A stretch of DNA of 64,000 nt from Luteitalea pratensis (GTDB lineage Bacteria; Acidobacteriota; Vicinamibacteria; Vicinamibacterales; Vicinamibacteraceae). Positions within the stretch are counted from its first letter, which is position 1. The number at the start of each line of letters is the position of its first letter. Location: positions 248,001 through 312,000 of the forward strand of contig NZ_CP015136.1 of NCBI RefSeq assembly GCF_001618865.1, read 5' to 3'. This document shows positions 1 to 8,434 of this stretch, piece by piece. The notes under the pieces were generated by a model, which was given only the letters and a program-made list of their open reading frames with translations, was not told where the DNA came from and ran no database searches. A program made the position numbers and the translations under genes.

Positions 1-305
1 ACGGCTGTGCCTCCGTCCATACCGGGGCCTGCGCGGCTGCGGCGAGGCGGCCTCGCGCAAAACCGGACAGTGGCCACAAGGCCAACAACGAACGGAGGAG
101 TCGGCGTCGCTGCATGGCCTGCATCCTACCTGCGATTGTTGACTCCGCAAACGCTGCGGCCTACCCTTCCCGAAGGGCGCACAAACGGCGCCTGCGGGTT
201 CGCGCGAAGGGCCAAGCCCACGGTCAGCAGTCCCACGAGGACGTCGGTCGTACACCGCCGTGCCGCCTGCTTGCGAACCGCAGGAGAAGGCATGGAGGTC
301 GTACG
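1..305. other. Upstream region without a supported gene
   Basis: Leader region of the ankyrin gene. Open frames here are arginine-rich shadows with no recognisable domain. A weak sigma-70-like pair can be drawn (TTGACT at 139-144, TACCCT at 162-167, 17-base spacer), but the -10 is poor. A clear GGAGGT at 294-299 belongs to the gene starting at 306. I see no RNA gene. Confidence 0.5.
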
Positions 306-1883
306 ATGCCACGCTCACTCCCCGAACGCCCCGATCTCGAGAACCTCAAGACCCAGGCGAAATCGCTGCTGCGCGCCGCGCGTGAGGGCGACACCGCAGC
401 CGTCAGCCGCTTCACGATCCTGCCCGCTTTCGGCAACAGGCCACCGGCTCAGTGGCCGGTGACCGATCTCGCCCTGCACGACGCGCAGTCGGTCCTCGCG
501 CGTGAGCACGGGTTCGTGTCGTGGAATGCCATGCGCGAGGAGGTCGAGGCGCGCACGCTGACGTTCGACGCCGCGAAGGACGAGTTCGTCCGTTGCGCCA
601 CGGGTGGCGCGTCCGGACGCGCCGAACGCATCCTCGCCCTGCACCCGCGCATCGCGACGGCGTCGTTGCAAACCGCGATCGTGCTCGGCGACGCCGCGAC
701 CGTGAGCGCGCGCCTGCAGGCGCATTCCGAGCTCGCGACGCAACCCGGCGGCCCCCAGGAGTGGGAGCCACTGCTCTATGCCTGCCACACGTGCCTGTGC
801 GGTCGCGACGCGTCGCGGCTCGACGGACTGGTCGCCATCGCGCGGCAGTTGTGCATCCTTGGTGCGAATCCGAACGGTGAGTATCACTGGAACTGGCATC
901 CCGAGCTGCCACGCACCGTGCTGTGGGGCGCCCTGTGCGCGGTGTCGCACCTGCCCCTCGCGGAGGTGCTGCTCGAGGCCGGCGCGAATCCCACCGATGG
1001 CGTCTCCGCGCACATCACCGGCGGCGGTGGCAACATCGCGGCACTCGAGTTGTTGCACCGGTACGGCTTGTGCGCCGACGGCATTGCCGGCGCAGTCCCG
1101 CCGCTCCTGCACATGATGTTGTGGGCGACCAATCCCACCGGGCCGCGTTGGCTACTCGAGCACGGCGCGGACGCCAACCTGTCCTGGGGCCTCGACGGAG
1201 AGGCGCCCCTGCACGTCGCGGCGCGCCGCTGGGACGTCGCCATGGTCGACATCCTGCTCAATCACGGAGCTGATCTCCATCGGCGCCGCAAGGATGGCCG
1301 CACCGCGCATGCGCTCGCGGAGCTGCACGGCAATCGCGATATCGCCCAGCACCTGCTGGCCACGGGCGCGCACGACGAACTGTCGGCGCTCGACCGCTTC
1401 GTTGCCGCATGCGCGCGTGGCGATCGCCACGACGCCGCCGCCATGCTCGTGGCGCAGCCGTCCTTGCGCGGCCAGCTGCGACCAGACCATCACCTGCTGC
1501 TGCATCGGCCCGCCGAAAGCGGCGATAGCGCCGCGCTCGAGACGATGCTGGCATCCGGATTCGATCCGGACGCCCGTGACCAGGACAACGTCACACCACT
1601 GCATCGCGCGGCCATGGGCGGCCACCCGGACGCGGTACGCGTCCTCCTCGCCCACGGCGCCGACATCGGCGCGCTCGACGGCATGTTCGCTGCTTCGCCG
1701 CTCGTGTGGGCGGTAGAGGGTCGGGATCACGCCAGTCCTGGCTCCGATCACGTGGCTGTCGCGCGAATCCTGATCGACGCGGGCTGCTCACTCGACTGGC
1801 AGCCACCGCCTGGCGCGCCTGACCAGGAGCGTACCTTCGAGCGGCTGATCGATCTGCGCCGGGCGGCGCTCGAATCGGCCTGA
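306..1883 (+). CDS. Ankyrin-repeat protein
   Basis: A 525-residue soluble protein made mostly of ankyrin repeats, so probably a protein-protein interaction scaffold; no enzymatic domain is visible. The N-terminal ~110 residues are helical (ENLKTQAKSLLRAAREGD) and contain the HDAQSVLAREHGF segment typical of acidobacterial ankyrin proteins. Repeats with the LLLxxGAD/N signature follow (LLEAGANPTDG, LLEHGADANLSW, ILLNHGADLHRRR, VLLAHGADIGALD). The start at 306 was preferred over an upstream in-frame ATG at 114 because GGAGGT lies six bases before it and the upstream extension is low-complexity and basic. No signal peptide. It is monocistronic, and a strong stem-loop follows at 1905-1937. The partner is unknown. 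Confidence 0.85.
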   Translation: MPRSLPERPDLENLKTQAKSLLRAAREGDTAAVSRFTILPAFGNRPPAQWPVTDLALHDAQSVLAREHGFVSWNAMREEVEARTLTFDAAKDEFVRCATGGASGRAERILALHPRIATASLQTAIVLGDAATVSARLQAHSELATQPGGPQEWEPLLYACHTCLCGRDASRLDGLVAIARQLCILGANPNGEYHWNWHPELPRTVLWGALCAVSHLPLAEVLLEAGANPTDGVSAHITGGGGNIAALELLHRYGLCADGIAGAVPPLLHMMLWATNPTGPRWLLEHGADANLSWGLDGEAPLHVAARRWDVAMVDILLNHGADLHRRRKDGRTAHALAELHGNRDIAQHLLATGAHDELSALDRFVAACARGDRHDAAAMLVAQPSLRGQLRPDHHLLLHRPAESGDSAALETMLASGFDPDARDQDNVTPLHRAAMGGHPDAVRVLLAHGADIGALDGMFAASPLVWAVEGRDHASPGSDHVAVARILIDAGCSLDWQPPPGAPDQERTFERLIDLRRAALESA

Positions 1884-1904
1884 CCGTCGTCGGAACCGCC
1901 GAGC

Positions 1905-1937
1905 GGCGTCGTCCTTCGGGGTCCGAAGGGGGACGCC
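1905..1937 (+). terminator. Stem-loop after the ankyrin gene
   Basis: GGCGTC and CCTTCG on the left pair with CGAAGG and GACGCC on the right around a short loop, about 20 bases after the stop codon. There is no uridine run, so this may be a weak terminator or an mRNA-end-stabilising hairpin. Confidence 0.4.
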
Positions 1938-2030
1938 CTCGGTCGCGGTGGCATAATCGGCAATCCATCGACCTTTGTCAGCCGGCCTTCGGCCTTCGAT
2001 TCGCAAGCGTTGGACATCCAACGTGCTCGT

Positions 2031-2063
2031 CAGGTCGTCAAGCGTCAAGCGTCAAGACGTCAG
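2031..2063 (+). repeat. Short heptamer array (AGCGTCA units)
   Basis: Units of AGCGTCA repeat with period seven, with degenerate flanks, just upstream of the ThuA-like gene. It belongs to the same family as the larger arrays elsewhere in the window. Confidence 0.55.
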
Positions 2064-2099
2064 TGTTTTGATTCGGGCGCGCATCCCGAAGGAATTCGC

Positions 2100-2912
2100 A
2101 TGCACCGGCTCATCGTCCTGCTCGCAGCACTCGTCCTCGTCGTCGGATCGGCGACAGAGACCGGCCGCACGGCCTTGATCGCAGCGGCGCCGCCGGTGCG
2201 ACCGATCCGGGCGCTGTATGTGACTGGTGGCGGCTTCCACGAGTTCGTCAAGCAGGAGGCGATCGTGCCTCCCGCCGTGGCACGGCAGGCCAACGTCGAG
2301 TGGACCATCGATCACACGGCGGGGAAGTCCACGGAGGTGCTGATCGATCGGCACAAGGACAGTGCCTGGACGAAGGACTTCGATGTCGTGCTCTACAACA
2401 TGTCGTTCTCCAACGTCGTCGACGTTCCCTGGATCGAACGCCTGGCGCACGCGCATCGCGACAGTGGCGTCGGCGCCGTGATCCTGCATGGCGCGGTGCA
2501 CAGTTACCGGCGGTCGACCAGCCGGGCCTGGGGAGAACTCATGGGGGCGTTCAGCATGCGCCACGACGCGCAGCGTCCGCTGGATGTGCAGACGGTGGCG
2601 CCGGATCATCCGATCATGAAGGGCGTGCCGGCGAGGTGGGTGACGATTCCCGAGGAGCTGTACGAACTGGAGCGTGTCTGGCCCGGAATGACGCCACTCG
2701 CACAGGCCTACAGCGAGGAGACGAAGAAGACCTCGCCTCTGATCTGGACCAACACCCACGGCAAGGCGCGCGTGTTCGTCACCTCGCTCGGGCACAACAC
2801 CGCGATGATTGAGGACCCCGTGTACCTGGCCCTCGTCACCCGTGGCGTCCTGTGGACGACCGGCCACCTCGATGACGACGGCAAGCCCGCCGAGGGATAT
2901 GGGGCACGCTGA
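2100..2912 (+). CDS. ThuA-domain (class-I glutamine-amidotransferase-like) secreted protein
   Basis: A 270-residue exported protein with a ThuA fold, a glutamine-amidotransferase-like family often found near sugar oxidoreductases and DUF1080 proteins; its reaction is not established. A signal peptide covers about residues 1-25 (MHRLIVLLAALVLVVG). Family landmarks are RALYVTGGGFHEF near residue 37, AVILHGAVHSY, DHPIMKGVP and VFVTSLGHN. The start at 2100 was chosen because the hydrophobic leader begins there; the ORF extends 30 codons upstream without a leader. The following GNAT gene overlaps its 3' end by 14 bases, so the two are probably co-transcribed. Confidence 0.85.
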   Translation: MHRLIVLLAALVLVVGSATETGRTALIAAAPPVRPIRALYVTGGGFHEFVKQEAIVPPAVARQANVEWTIDHTAGKSTEVLIDRHKDSAWTKDFDVVLYNMSFSNVVDVPWIERLAHAHRDSGVGAVILHGAVHSYRRSTSRAWGELMGAFSMRHDAQRPLDVQTVAPDHPIMKGVPARWVTIPEELYELERVWPGMTPLAQAYSEETKKTSPLIWTNTHGKARVFVTSLGHNTAMIEDPVYLALVTRGVLWTTGHLDDDGKPAEGYGAR

Positions 2913-3342
2913 CGTGATCACCTGGTCGCAGTCGATCGCCGGCATCGATTGGCACGAACTGGAGGCGCTGTACCGGGCGGCACCGCTCGGCAACAAGGAC
3001 GCGGCCGGCCTGCAGGTCGTCTACGGCAACAGCCGGTACTGCTGTTTCGCGTTCGATCAGGGCAAGCTCGTTGGCGCGGGAAGGGCACTGGCCGACGGGC
3101 TCGACTGGTCGTACGTGTGCGACGTGGCCGTGCTGCCGAGCCACCAGGGGACCGGCGTCGGCAAGCAGATTGTTGCCACGCTGGTGGAGCTCTCGCAGGG
3201 GCATCGCAAGATCATCCTGTACGCCGTTCCCGGCAAGGAGCCGTTCTACAGGAAGTTCGGTTTCCGCCGCATGCTCACAGCCATGGCAATCTTTCCGGAC
3301 GTGCAGGACGCGATGGCACGCGGTTACGTGACCGAGGACTAA
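2899..3342 (+). CDS. GNAT-family N-acetyltransferase
   Basis: A 147-residue acetyltransferase that would use acetyl-CoA on an unknown amine. The GNAT core is clear: VCDVAVLPSHQGTGVGKQIV carries the Q/R-x-x-G-x-G/A pyrophosphate-binding loop, and FYRKFGFR is the usual C-terminal motif. It starts inside the ThuA-like gene; a GTG at 2914 in the same frame is an alternative start that would give an N-terminus of ITWSQSI, closer to homologues I recall. The substrate cannot be read from context. Confidence 0.85.
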   Translation: MGHADVITWSQSIAGIDWHELEALYRAAPLGNKDAAGLQVVYGNSRYCCFAFDQGKLVGAGRALADGLDWSYVCDVAVLPSHQGTGVGKQIVATLVELSQGHRKIILYAVPGKEPFYRKFGFRRMLTAMAIFPDVQDAMARGYVTED

Positions 3343-3368
3343 CTTAGGTTCGGCGCTGCTGCGGTGCG

Positions 3369-3391
3369 CGTCGAGCAAGCTCGACGCCTAC
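3369..3391 (-). repeat. GTAG-headed REP palindrome
   Basis: Read on the minus strand this is GTAGGCGTCGAGC, then TT, then GCTCGACG. It is a palindrome with a 5' GTAG head, the hallmark of bona fide REP elements mobilised by RAYT transposases. Confidence 0.75.
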
Positions 3392-3422
3392 ACATCAGAC
3401 GTTCGACGTGAACGCGTTAGAC

Positions 3423-3456
3423 GTAGCCGTCGACCTTCCATCTTCGCCAAGGCTAC
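3423..3456. repeat. REP-like doublet with outward GTAG heads
   Basis: GTAGCCGTCGACCTT on the plus strand and GTAGCCTTGGCG on the minus strand face outward from one another, with imperfect inner complementarity. Probably a decayed REP pair. Confidence 0.5.
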
Positions 3457-3518
3457 GGTGGACAAGTCAGGTCGAGGGACGCGCGGGTCGGCGATCGAAA
3501 ATCGCCTGCAGGATGTGT

Positions 3519-3542
3519 GTAGCTGTCGACCTTGGTCGACAG
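3519..3542 (+). repeat. GTAG-headed REP palindrome
   Basis: GTAG head followed by the perfect palindrome CTGTCGACC-TT-GGTCGACAG. This is a second sequence class of REP, distinct from the GTCGAGC-type at 3369 and 3555. A small hairpin (GGCGAT/ATCGCC) lies just upstream at 3490-3506. Confidence 0.75.
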
Positions 3543-3554
3543 ACGAGAATCGAC

Positions 3555-3577
3555 CGTCGAGCAAGCTCGACGCCTAC
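3555..3577 (-). repeat. GTAG-headed REP palindrome
   Basis: Second copy of the GTAGGCGTCGAGC/GCTCGACG element, same orientation as the one at 3369. The 3343-3614 gap between the GNAT and VOC genes is therefore filled by REPs and a heptamer array and holds no gene. Confidence 0.75.
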
Positions 3578-3597
3578 GTTCTGCCTGACGTTTTCAG

Positions 3598-3624
3598 CGT
3601 TCGGCGTTCGGCGTTCAGCGTTCG
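3598..3624 (-). repeat. Heptamer array overlapping the VOC gene stop
   Basis: GAACGCC/GAACGCT heptamers on the minus strand. The TGA stop of the VOC gene (3615-3617) lies inside a GAACGCTGAACGCC unit, so the array supplies the stop codon. Confidence 0.65.
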
Positions 3625-4547
3625 TTCAAGACGCGCACCGCAGTGCCCCACGGGTCTCGCGTGATGAATGCGTCGCCGGAGTGCTCCACGTCGAAACCGG
3701 CTGCATCCAGGCTCGCGCGCACCGCGGCGACGGCGGTGGCGTCGGGCAGCGCGAGTGTCCACTCCAGCAATCGCGCGTCGCCCGGACCAGCCGGTGGGGC
3801 ACCAGGGCCTGCCCACGTGTTGACGCCCACGTGGTGGTGGTAGCCCCCGGCGCCAAGGAACAGCGCCCCGGGATAGCTCCAGGTCGTCTTGTCGAAGCCG
3901 AGGCCAGCGGCATAGAACGCCGCCGCGCGATCGAGATCGCCGACGTGCAGGTGCACGTGCCCCATGACCGTGCCTGCGGGCATGCCTTCCCAGGGGGCAT
4001 CACCCGCGGTGGCGAGCAGGCCTTGTACGTCCACGGGGTCGGTGGCCATCTTCAACTGGCGTCCGAGACGACGCCAGGACGTCCGCGGGCGATCGGCGTA
4101 CACCTCGATGCCGAGACCATCCGGATCCGAGATGTAGAACGCCTCGCTCACGAGGTGATCGCCTGCGCCGACGTGGAGGCCGGTACTCGAGAGATGGCGA
4201 ACCAATCGTGCGAGTCCCGGGCGATCGGGTAGCAGGATGGCGTAGTGGTACAAGCCGAGCCTGTCGCCCCGCGCGGCCGTTTGCGATCCGGGCCGCTCTA
4301 CCAGGTGGACGAGCATGCGATCGTCGCCGCGGGCCGCGAGTGACGCCTCATCGGCCGTCTGCCCGACGACGCGCAGCCCGAGCACGTCCTGGTAGAAGGG
4401 CAGCGAGCGGTCGAGATCGGCCACCTGCAGCCGCACACCGCCGAGCGCGGTGGCCTCGGGCAGCCGGAATCCTCGCGGCGGCTCCCCGTAGCTGCCGGGT
4501 GTGGCGGGTTGCTCGCCCTGGGCCTCGCGCTCGACGTCGTCGCTCAT
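3615..4547 (-). CDS. Two-domain VOC protein, catechol-2,3-dioxygenase-like
   Basis: A 310-residue protein with two vicinal-oxygen-chelate modules, arranged as in CatE-type extradiol dioxygenases. Domain 1 (about 30-165) shows LGGVRLQVADLDRSLPFY, a metal-ligand His in LYHYAILLP and a Glu in GLGIEVYADRP. Domain 2 (about 180-310) starts GHVHLHVGDLDRAAAFY and has YHHHVGVNTW. The likely reaction is Fe(II)-dependent cleavage of a catecholic substrate, but many family members are glyoxalase- or isomerase-like. No signal peptide. The start overlaps the stop of the upstream DUF1080 gene as ATGA, indicating translational coupling. Confidence 0.85.
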   Translation of the reverse strand: MSDDVEREAQGEQPATPGSYGEPPRGFRLPEATALGGVRLQVADLDRSLPFYQDVLGLRVVGQTADEASLAARGDDRMLVHLVERPGSQTAARGDRLGLYHYAILLPDRPGLARLVRHLSSTGLHVGAGDHLVSEAFYISDPDGLGIEVYADRPRTSWRRLGRQLKMATDPVDVQGLLATAGDAPWEGMPAGTVMGHVHLHVGDLDRAAAFYAAGLGFDKTTWSYPGALFLGAGGYHHHVGVNTWAGPGAPPAGPGDARLLEWTLALPDATAVAAVRASLDAAGFDVEHSGDAFITRDPWGTAVRVLNER

Positions 4548-5284
4548 GGCAGTTCGCGTACGCGGATGTTCCTGAACTCGACCGGCGACCCTTCCGCCTC
4601 GAGACAGAGGAACCCGGTCCGCGGATCGGCGCCGCGTCCGCCAGAGACTTCTTCACCGTTCACCCATAGCCGGATCTCGCCGTTCACGCCGCGGACGTAG
4701 TAGTGATTCCACTCGCCGACGCCGTGGCTGTGTTCCGACCGGGGGTAGCTGCGCGAGCCGTCGGGCGAGCGTGGCTCGAACGGTTCCAGCTTCGAGTTGC
4801 CCACCGCGAAGATGTCGCCGTTGGTGGTGAACCAGTTGTCCGGTTTGCCGGGATTGCGCTCGCGGAACCACTGCCGGTACCCGTGGTCGAGCATCTGGAT
4901 CTCGATGCCCCACCGCGGCAGGTGATCGGGCTTGAGGTCGTCGAGCGCCTTCATCGGCACCCACGCGAAGACACCCGAATTCCCGGCAGACTTCATGTGC
5001 CGCCACTCGATCACCAATTCGAAGTTCAGGAACTGATCGCGCGTGCGCATGACGCCGATCGGCACGCCCGTCGACTTCAGGATCTCGCCCTCCCACTTCC
5101 ACGTGTCTGGATGGCCGTTGACCGGGGCGAAATCGGCGGCTCCGAGCGTGCGCCAGCCGGGGCCCGTGCCGTCGATGTACGCCTTTGCCGTGACCGTCGA
5201 GGCCGGCGCCTGGCCGGCGACGTCGACGCCGAGCACGCCGGCGGTGAACAAGGACACCGAGAGCAGGAGGGTAGGGATCCGCAT
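4544..5284 (-). CDS. Secreted DUF1080 (3-keto-disaccharide hydrolase-type) protein
   Basis: A 246-residue exported protein of the DUF1080 family, a concanavalin/LamG-like fold found in 3-keto-glycoside hydrolases and carbohydrate-binding proteins. The signal peptide is MRIPTLLLSVSLFTAGVLG. Fold landmarks are FELVIEWRHMKSAGNSGVF, WGIEIQMLDHG, GEWNHYYVRGVNGEIRLWVNG and the C-terminal GFLCLEAEGSPVEFRNIRVREL. The ORF stays open 174 codons upstream, but residues there are low-complexity and the signal peptide fixes the start at 5284. It shares ATGA with the downstream VOC gene and is divergent from the cupin gene across 5285-5405. Confidence 0.85.
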   Translation of the reverse strand: MRIPTLLLSVSLFTAGVLGVDVAGQAPASTVTAKAYIDGTGPGWRTLGAADFAPVNGHPDTWKWEGEILKSTGVPIGVMRTRDQFLNFELVIEWRHMKSAGNSGVFAWVPMKALDDLKPDHLPRWGIEIQMLDHGYRQWFRERNPGKPDNWFTTNGDIFAVGNSKLEPFEPRSPDGSRSYPRSEHSHGVGEWNHYYVRGVNGEIRLWVNGEEVSGGRGADPRTGFLCLEAEGSPVEFRNIRVRELP

Positions 5285-5405
5285 CCGGCGACGGTACGGC
5301 GAGGTCGGAGGTGCCGTCAATGGCTGGGCGTCCGCTCGCGGCCCGGCCGCCACCGTGAATCCGCCTGGACCTGCTACAGTGCGCGGCACACGCAGGGAGC
5401 GATCC

Positions 5406-5867
5406 ATGACCACCCGTACCTTCTCGCTGGCTCTGGCACTTGCAGCCGCCACCGGCGCCGCGGCCGCGGTGCAACGACCCGCAAGCGATGGCCTGCTGAT
5501 GAAGTCGGCCCTGTTCACCTGGGAGTCGGTGCCCGAACGTCCGACCGAGCAGGGCGCACGCCGGACCGTGTTCGCCGCACCGACCGCCACGCTCGACGAA
5601 CTCGAATACCACACGACGACGCTGAAGCCGGGTGCGTCGCCGCACGCGCCGCACACGCACAAGAACGAGGAACTGCTGATCATCAAGGCCGGCGAGGTCG
5701 AGGCGTACGTGAATGGCGAGTGGAAGCTGGCACCGACCGGCTCTCTGGTGTTCTTCGCCTCGATGGTGCCGCACACGGTCCGCAATCGCGGTACGGTGCC
5801 GGCCACCTATCACGTGGTGAACTGGGCCGCGCCTGGCACGAAGGCGGTGTCAGCGGAGGCGAAGTGA
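5406..5867 (+). CDS. Secreted cupin-domain protein
   Basis: A 153-residue exported single-domain cupin. The leader is MTTRTFSLALALAAATGAAAA. Cupin motif 1 is HAPHTHKNEELLIIKAGEVEAYVNG (metal ligands H-x-H and E), and motif 2 is GSLVFFASMVPHTVRNRG. AGGGAG precedes the ATG. The next gene begins inside its stop codon as GTGA, so it heads a two-gene operon with the TolB-like protein. A small-molecule-binding or oxidative role is likely; the substrate is unknown. Confidence 0.85.
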   Translation: MTTRTFSLALALAAATGAAAAVQRPASDGLLMKSALFTWESVPERPTEQGARRTVFAAPTATLDELEYHTTTLKPGASPHAPHTHKNEELLIIKAGEVEAYVNGEWKLAPTGSLVFFASMVPHTVRNRGTVPATYHVVNWAAPGTKAVSAEAK

Positions 5868-7465
5868 CACGCCCGCCGTCGCCGCTGACGTGTGGCACTG
5901 CGCTGCTGTTGGTCCTCCTCGCGTTGCCGGTCACCGCCGCGCAGCAAGCGCCCGGCGCCGCACCAGTCGCACCCGTCGCACCCGTCAACAACGCCGCGCC
6001 GACGGTCAGGGCCGCGGGCGTCGGCCACTTCGAGGCGAGTGCCGACATCGGCGCGCCCGCCATCAGTGGCTCCACGACGTACGACGTCGCCACGCAGACA
6101 TACACGCTCTCCGCTGGTGGAGCCAACATGTGGGCCGCGCGTGATGAGTTCCAGTTCGCGTGGCGACGGATGTCGGGCGACTTCGTCATGCGCGCACACG
6201 TACGGTTCCTCGGCGAGGGCACCGATCCGCACCGCAAGATCGGCATCATCGTCCGCAAGGGACTCGAAGCGGATTCTCCATACGTCGATGCCGTGCGTCA
6301 CGGTGACGGCCTGACGTCCCTGCAGCGCCGCGACGAGCCCGGCGGCGTGACCACGCAGGCCATCGCGTCGATTACCCACGCAGAGGTCCTCGAACTGAAG
6401 CGGGAGGGAAAACGGTACGTGATGGGCGTGGCGAAGTTCGGCGAGCCGATGGTCCATACCGAGGTGTTCGGGCCCGAATTGGGCGAGCAGGTGTACGTGG
6501 GGTTGTTCGCGTGTGCGCACAACGCGACTGTCAAGGAGACGGCCGTCTTCAGCAACGTCAGGATCGTCGTGCCGCCGAAGGCCGGATGGGTGCCGTATCG
6601 CGACTACATCGGCAGCAATCTCGAAGTGATGGATATCAGGACCGGCGCACGCACCGTGGTGCACACGTCGCCGATCTCGATCCAGGCGCCGAACTGGACG
6701 CCGGACGGCAAGACGCTCATCTTCAACGGCAGCGGCAAGCTGTGGACGTTCGATCTCGCCACGCGGGCCGTTGCCGAGTTGCCGACCGGGCGTGCCACCC
6801 GCAACAACAACGATCACGTCCTCTCGACCGACGGCACGATGCTCGGGATCAGCAGCCAACACAGCCAGGAACCTGGAGACAACGGCCGCTCGGTCATCTA
6901 CGTGGTGCCGACCACCGGCGGCGAGCCGACTCGCGTGACGCCCAATTCGCCGTCCTACCTGCACAGCTGGTCACTCGACAAGCAGTGGCTCTTCTATACC
7001 GGTCAACGCAACAACGAGCTCGACATCTACAAGATTGCAGTGAGCGGGGGCGAGGAAGTCCGCCTCACCACCACGGAAGGCGTCGACGACGGATCGGAGC
7101 TGACCCCGGACGGGCAGTGGCTGTACTTCAACTCGAACCGATCCGGCCACATGCAGATCTGGCGCATGAAGCCGGACGGGTCGAATCAGCAGCAGATCAC
7201 GTTCGACCGCTTCAACAACTGGTTCCCGCACATCTCGCCCGATGGCAAGTCGATGGTGATCATCTCCTACGGCGAGGACATCGCGTCGGGCGACCACCCG
7301 TTCTACAAACACGTCTACCTCAGGCACATGGCCCTCGACGGCTCGAACGCGAAGGTGATTGCCTACGTGTACGGCGGCCAGGGGACGATCAACGTGCCGT
7401 CGTGGTCGCCCGACGGCACCCGGATCGCGTTTGTCAGCAACTCGGCACTGCCGGCGCCGCACTGA
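5864..7465 (+). CDS. Exported DUF1349/LamG-like plus TolB-type beta-propeller protein
   Basis: A 533-residue exported protein with two parts. After a signal peptide (about 1-26) and a short Pro-Ala-Val linker, residues ~50-240 form a jelly-roll of the kind annotated DUF1349 (FQFAWRRMSGDFVMRAHVRF; VYVGLFACAHNATVKE). Residues ~255-533 are PD40/TolB-like propeller blades, each with an SPDGK-like signature (APNWTPDGKTLIFNG, SELTPDGQWLYFNSNRSG, PHISPDGKSMVIISYG, PSWSPDGTRIAFVS). Such proteins are periplasmic or surface glycan-associated. The start is GTG at 5864, overlapping the cupin stop; much longer in-frame extensions were rejected because they run antisense to the DUF1080 gene. Confidence 0.8.
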   Translation: MTRPPSPLTCGTALLLVLLALPVTAAQQAPGAAPVAPVAPVNNAAPTVRAAGVGHFEASADIGAPAISGSTTYDVATQTYTLSAGGANMWAARDEFQFAWRRMSGDFVMRAHVRFLGEGTDPHRKIGIIVRKGLEADSPYVDAVRHGDGLTSLQRRDEPGGVTTQAIASITHAEVLELKREGKRYVMGVAKFGEPMVHTEVFGPELGEQVYVGLFACAHNATVKETAVFSNVRIVVPPKAGWVPYRDYIGSNLEVMDIRTGARTVVHTSPISIQAPNWTPDGKTLIFNGSGKLWTFDLATRAVAELPTGRATRNNNDHVLSTDGTMLGISSQHSQEPGDNGRSVIYVVPTTGGEPTRVTPNSPSYLHSWSLDKQWLFYTGQRNNELDIYKIAVSGGEEVRLTTTEGVDDGSELTPDGQWLYFNSNRSGHMQIWRMKPDGSNQQQITFDRFNNWFPHISPDGKSMVIISYGEDIASGDHPFYKHVYLRHMALDGSNAKVIAYVYGGQGTINVPSWSPDGTRIAFVSNSALPAPH

Positions 7466-7563
7466 ACCCGACGCCGGTGACCCGGGTGCCGGAGCTCGAC
7501 CTTGCCCCTTCGCGCGCCGGGGCCGTGTCGCCTTTCGGCCGCCGATCTCGATGACTCCGGTAC

Positions 7564-7583
7564 GGGCCCCCTTTTCCGGGCCC
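7564..7583 (+). terminator. Possible GGGCCC stem-loop
   Basis: Two GGGCCC hexamers flank an eight-base loop and are followed by CATCTTT, about 100 bases after the propeller gene and 20 bases before the methyltransferase start. The stem is short; this could equally be part of the methyltransferase leader. Confidence 0.25.
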
Positions 7584-7602
7584 CATCTTTCAGGGAGTCA
7601 TC

Positions 7603-8412
7603 ATGAGCTCGACCATTCAGCCGCACAACCTTCGCGCCGCCGCCGTCTGGAGCCGGGGCGGCAAGGCCTACGACGAAATCAGCAGGGGCATCGCCGATGC
7701 AATCGAGCACTGCGTGCTTCGGCTCGATCCCCAGCCCATCGAGCGCGTGCTCGACCTCTCGACCGGCACCGGCTGGACGTCCCGGCTCGTCGCGCGGCGC
7801 GGCGCGACCGTCGTCGGCGCCGACATCGCGGAAGACCTCCTCGAGGCAGCTCGCGCGCGGGCGATAGCCGACGGCCTGGACATCGAGTACCGGCTCGCCG
7901 ACGCGGAGCGCATGCCATTCGGGGATGGGACATTCGACGCCGTCGTCTCGACATTCGGCGTCATGTTCGCCGCCAACCCCGAGGCGGCGGCGTCCGAACT
8001 CGCGCGCGTCGTCCGCCCTGGCGGCCGCATGGCGCTGTCCACATGGGCGCCTGACGGCACGGTGTTCGGCATGTTCCGGGTGATGCGGGCGTACATGCCG
8101 GAGCCGCCCTCTCCCGCACCGCCCTCGCCGTTTGCCTGGGGTCGTCCGGAGCGCGTCCGCGAGTTGCTGGGCGAGGCATTCGACCTGCGTTTCGAGAGCG
8201 GGACGTCGTTCTACCGGGAGCCGAGCCCGCAAGCGGCGTGGCACACGTTCTCGACCGGCTACGGACCGACGCGCACGTTGTACGAGAACCTCGACGACGA
8301 GCGCCGCGAGGGGCTGCGCAACGATTTCATCGCGTTCCATGCCGGCTTCGCGAACGACCTAGGGATCTGCGTCCCTCGCGAGTACTGCATCACGATCGGC
8401 ACGCGACGCTAG
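7603..8412 (+). CDS. Class-I SAM-dependent methyltransferase
   Basis: A 269-residue methyltransferase of the UbiE/Methyltransf_11 type. Motif I is VLDLSTGTGWTSRLVARRGA (about 48-67), with the acidic loop after it (VVGADIAEDLLEAARARA), motif II FDAVVSTFGVMF and the post-motif ELARVVRPGGRMALSTWAPDG. GGGAG precedes the ATG. There is no transmembrane segment. The acceptor molecule cannot be inferred; homologous proteins include ubiquinone/menaquinone and small-molecule methylases. It is monocistronic and convergent with the kinase gene. Confidence 0.85.
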   Translation: MSSTIQPHNLRAAAVWSRGGKAYDEISRGIADAIEHCVLRLDPQPIERVLDLSTGTGWTSRLVARRGATVVGADIAEDLLEAARARAIADGLDIEYRLADAERMPFGDGTFDAVVSTFGVMFAANPEAAASELARVVRPGGRMALSTWAPDGTVFGMFRVMRAYMPEPPSPAPPSPFAWGRPERVRELLGEAFDLRFESGTSFYREPSPQAAWHTFSTGYGPTRTLYENLDDERREGLRNDFIAFHAGFANDLGICVPREYCITIGTRR

Positions 8413-8434
8413 ATCGCGCGCAACCAGGGCGCGA

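Noticed and set aside
4703-5863. N-terminal extension of the propeller protein to 920 residues
   Set aside because: The upstream frame runs antisense to the DUF1080 gene and through the cupin gene; the GTG at 5864 with a signal peptide is the supported start.
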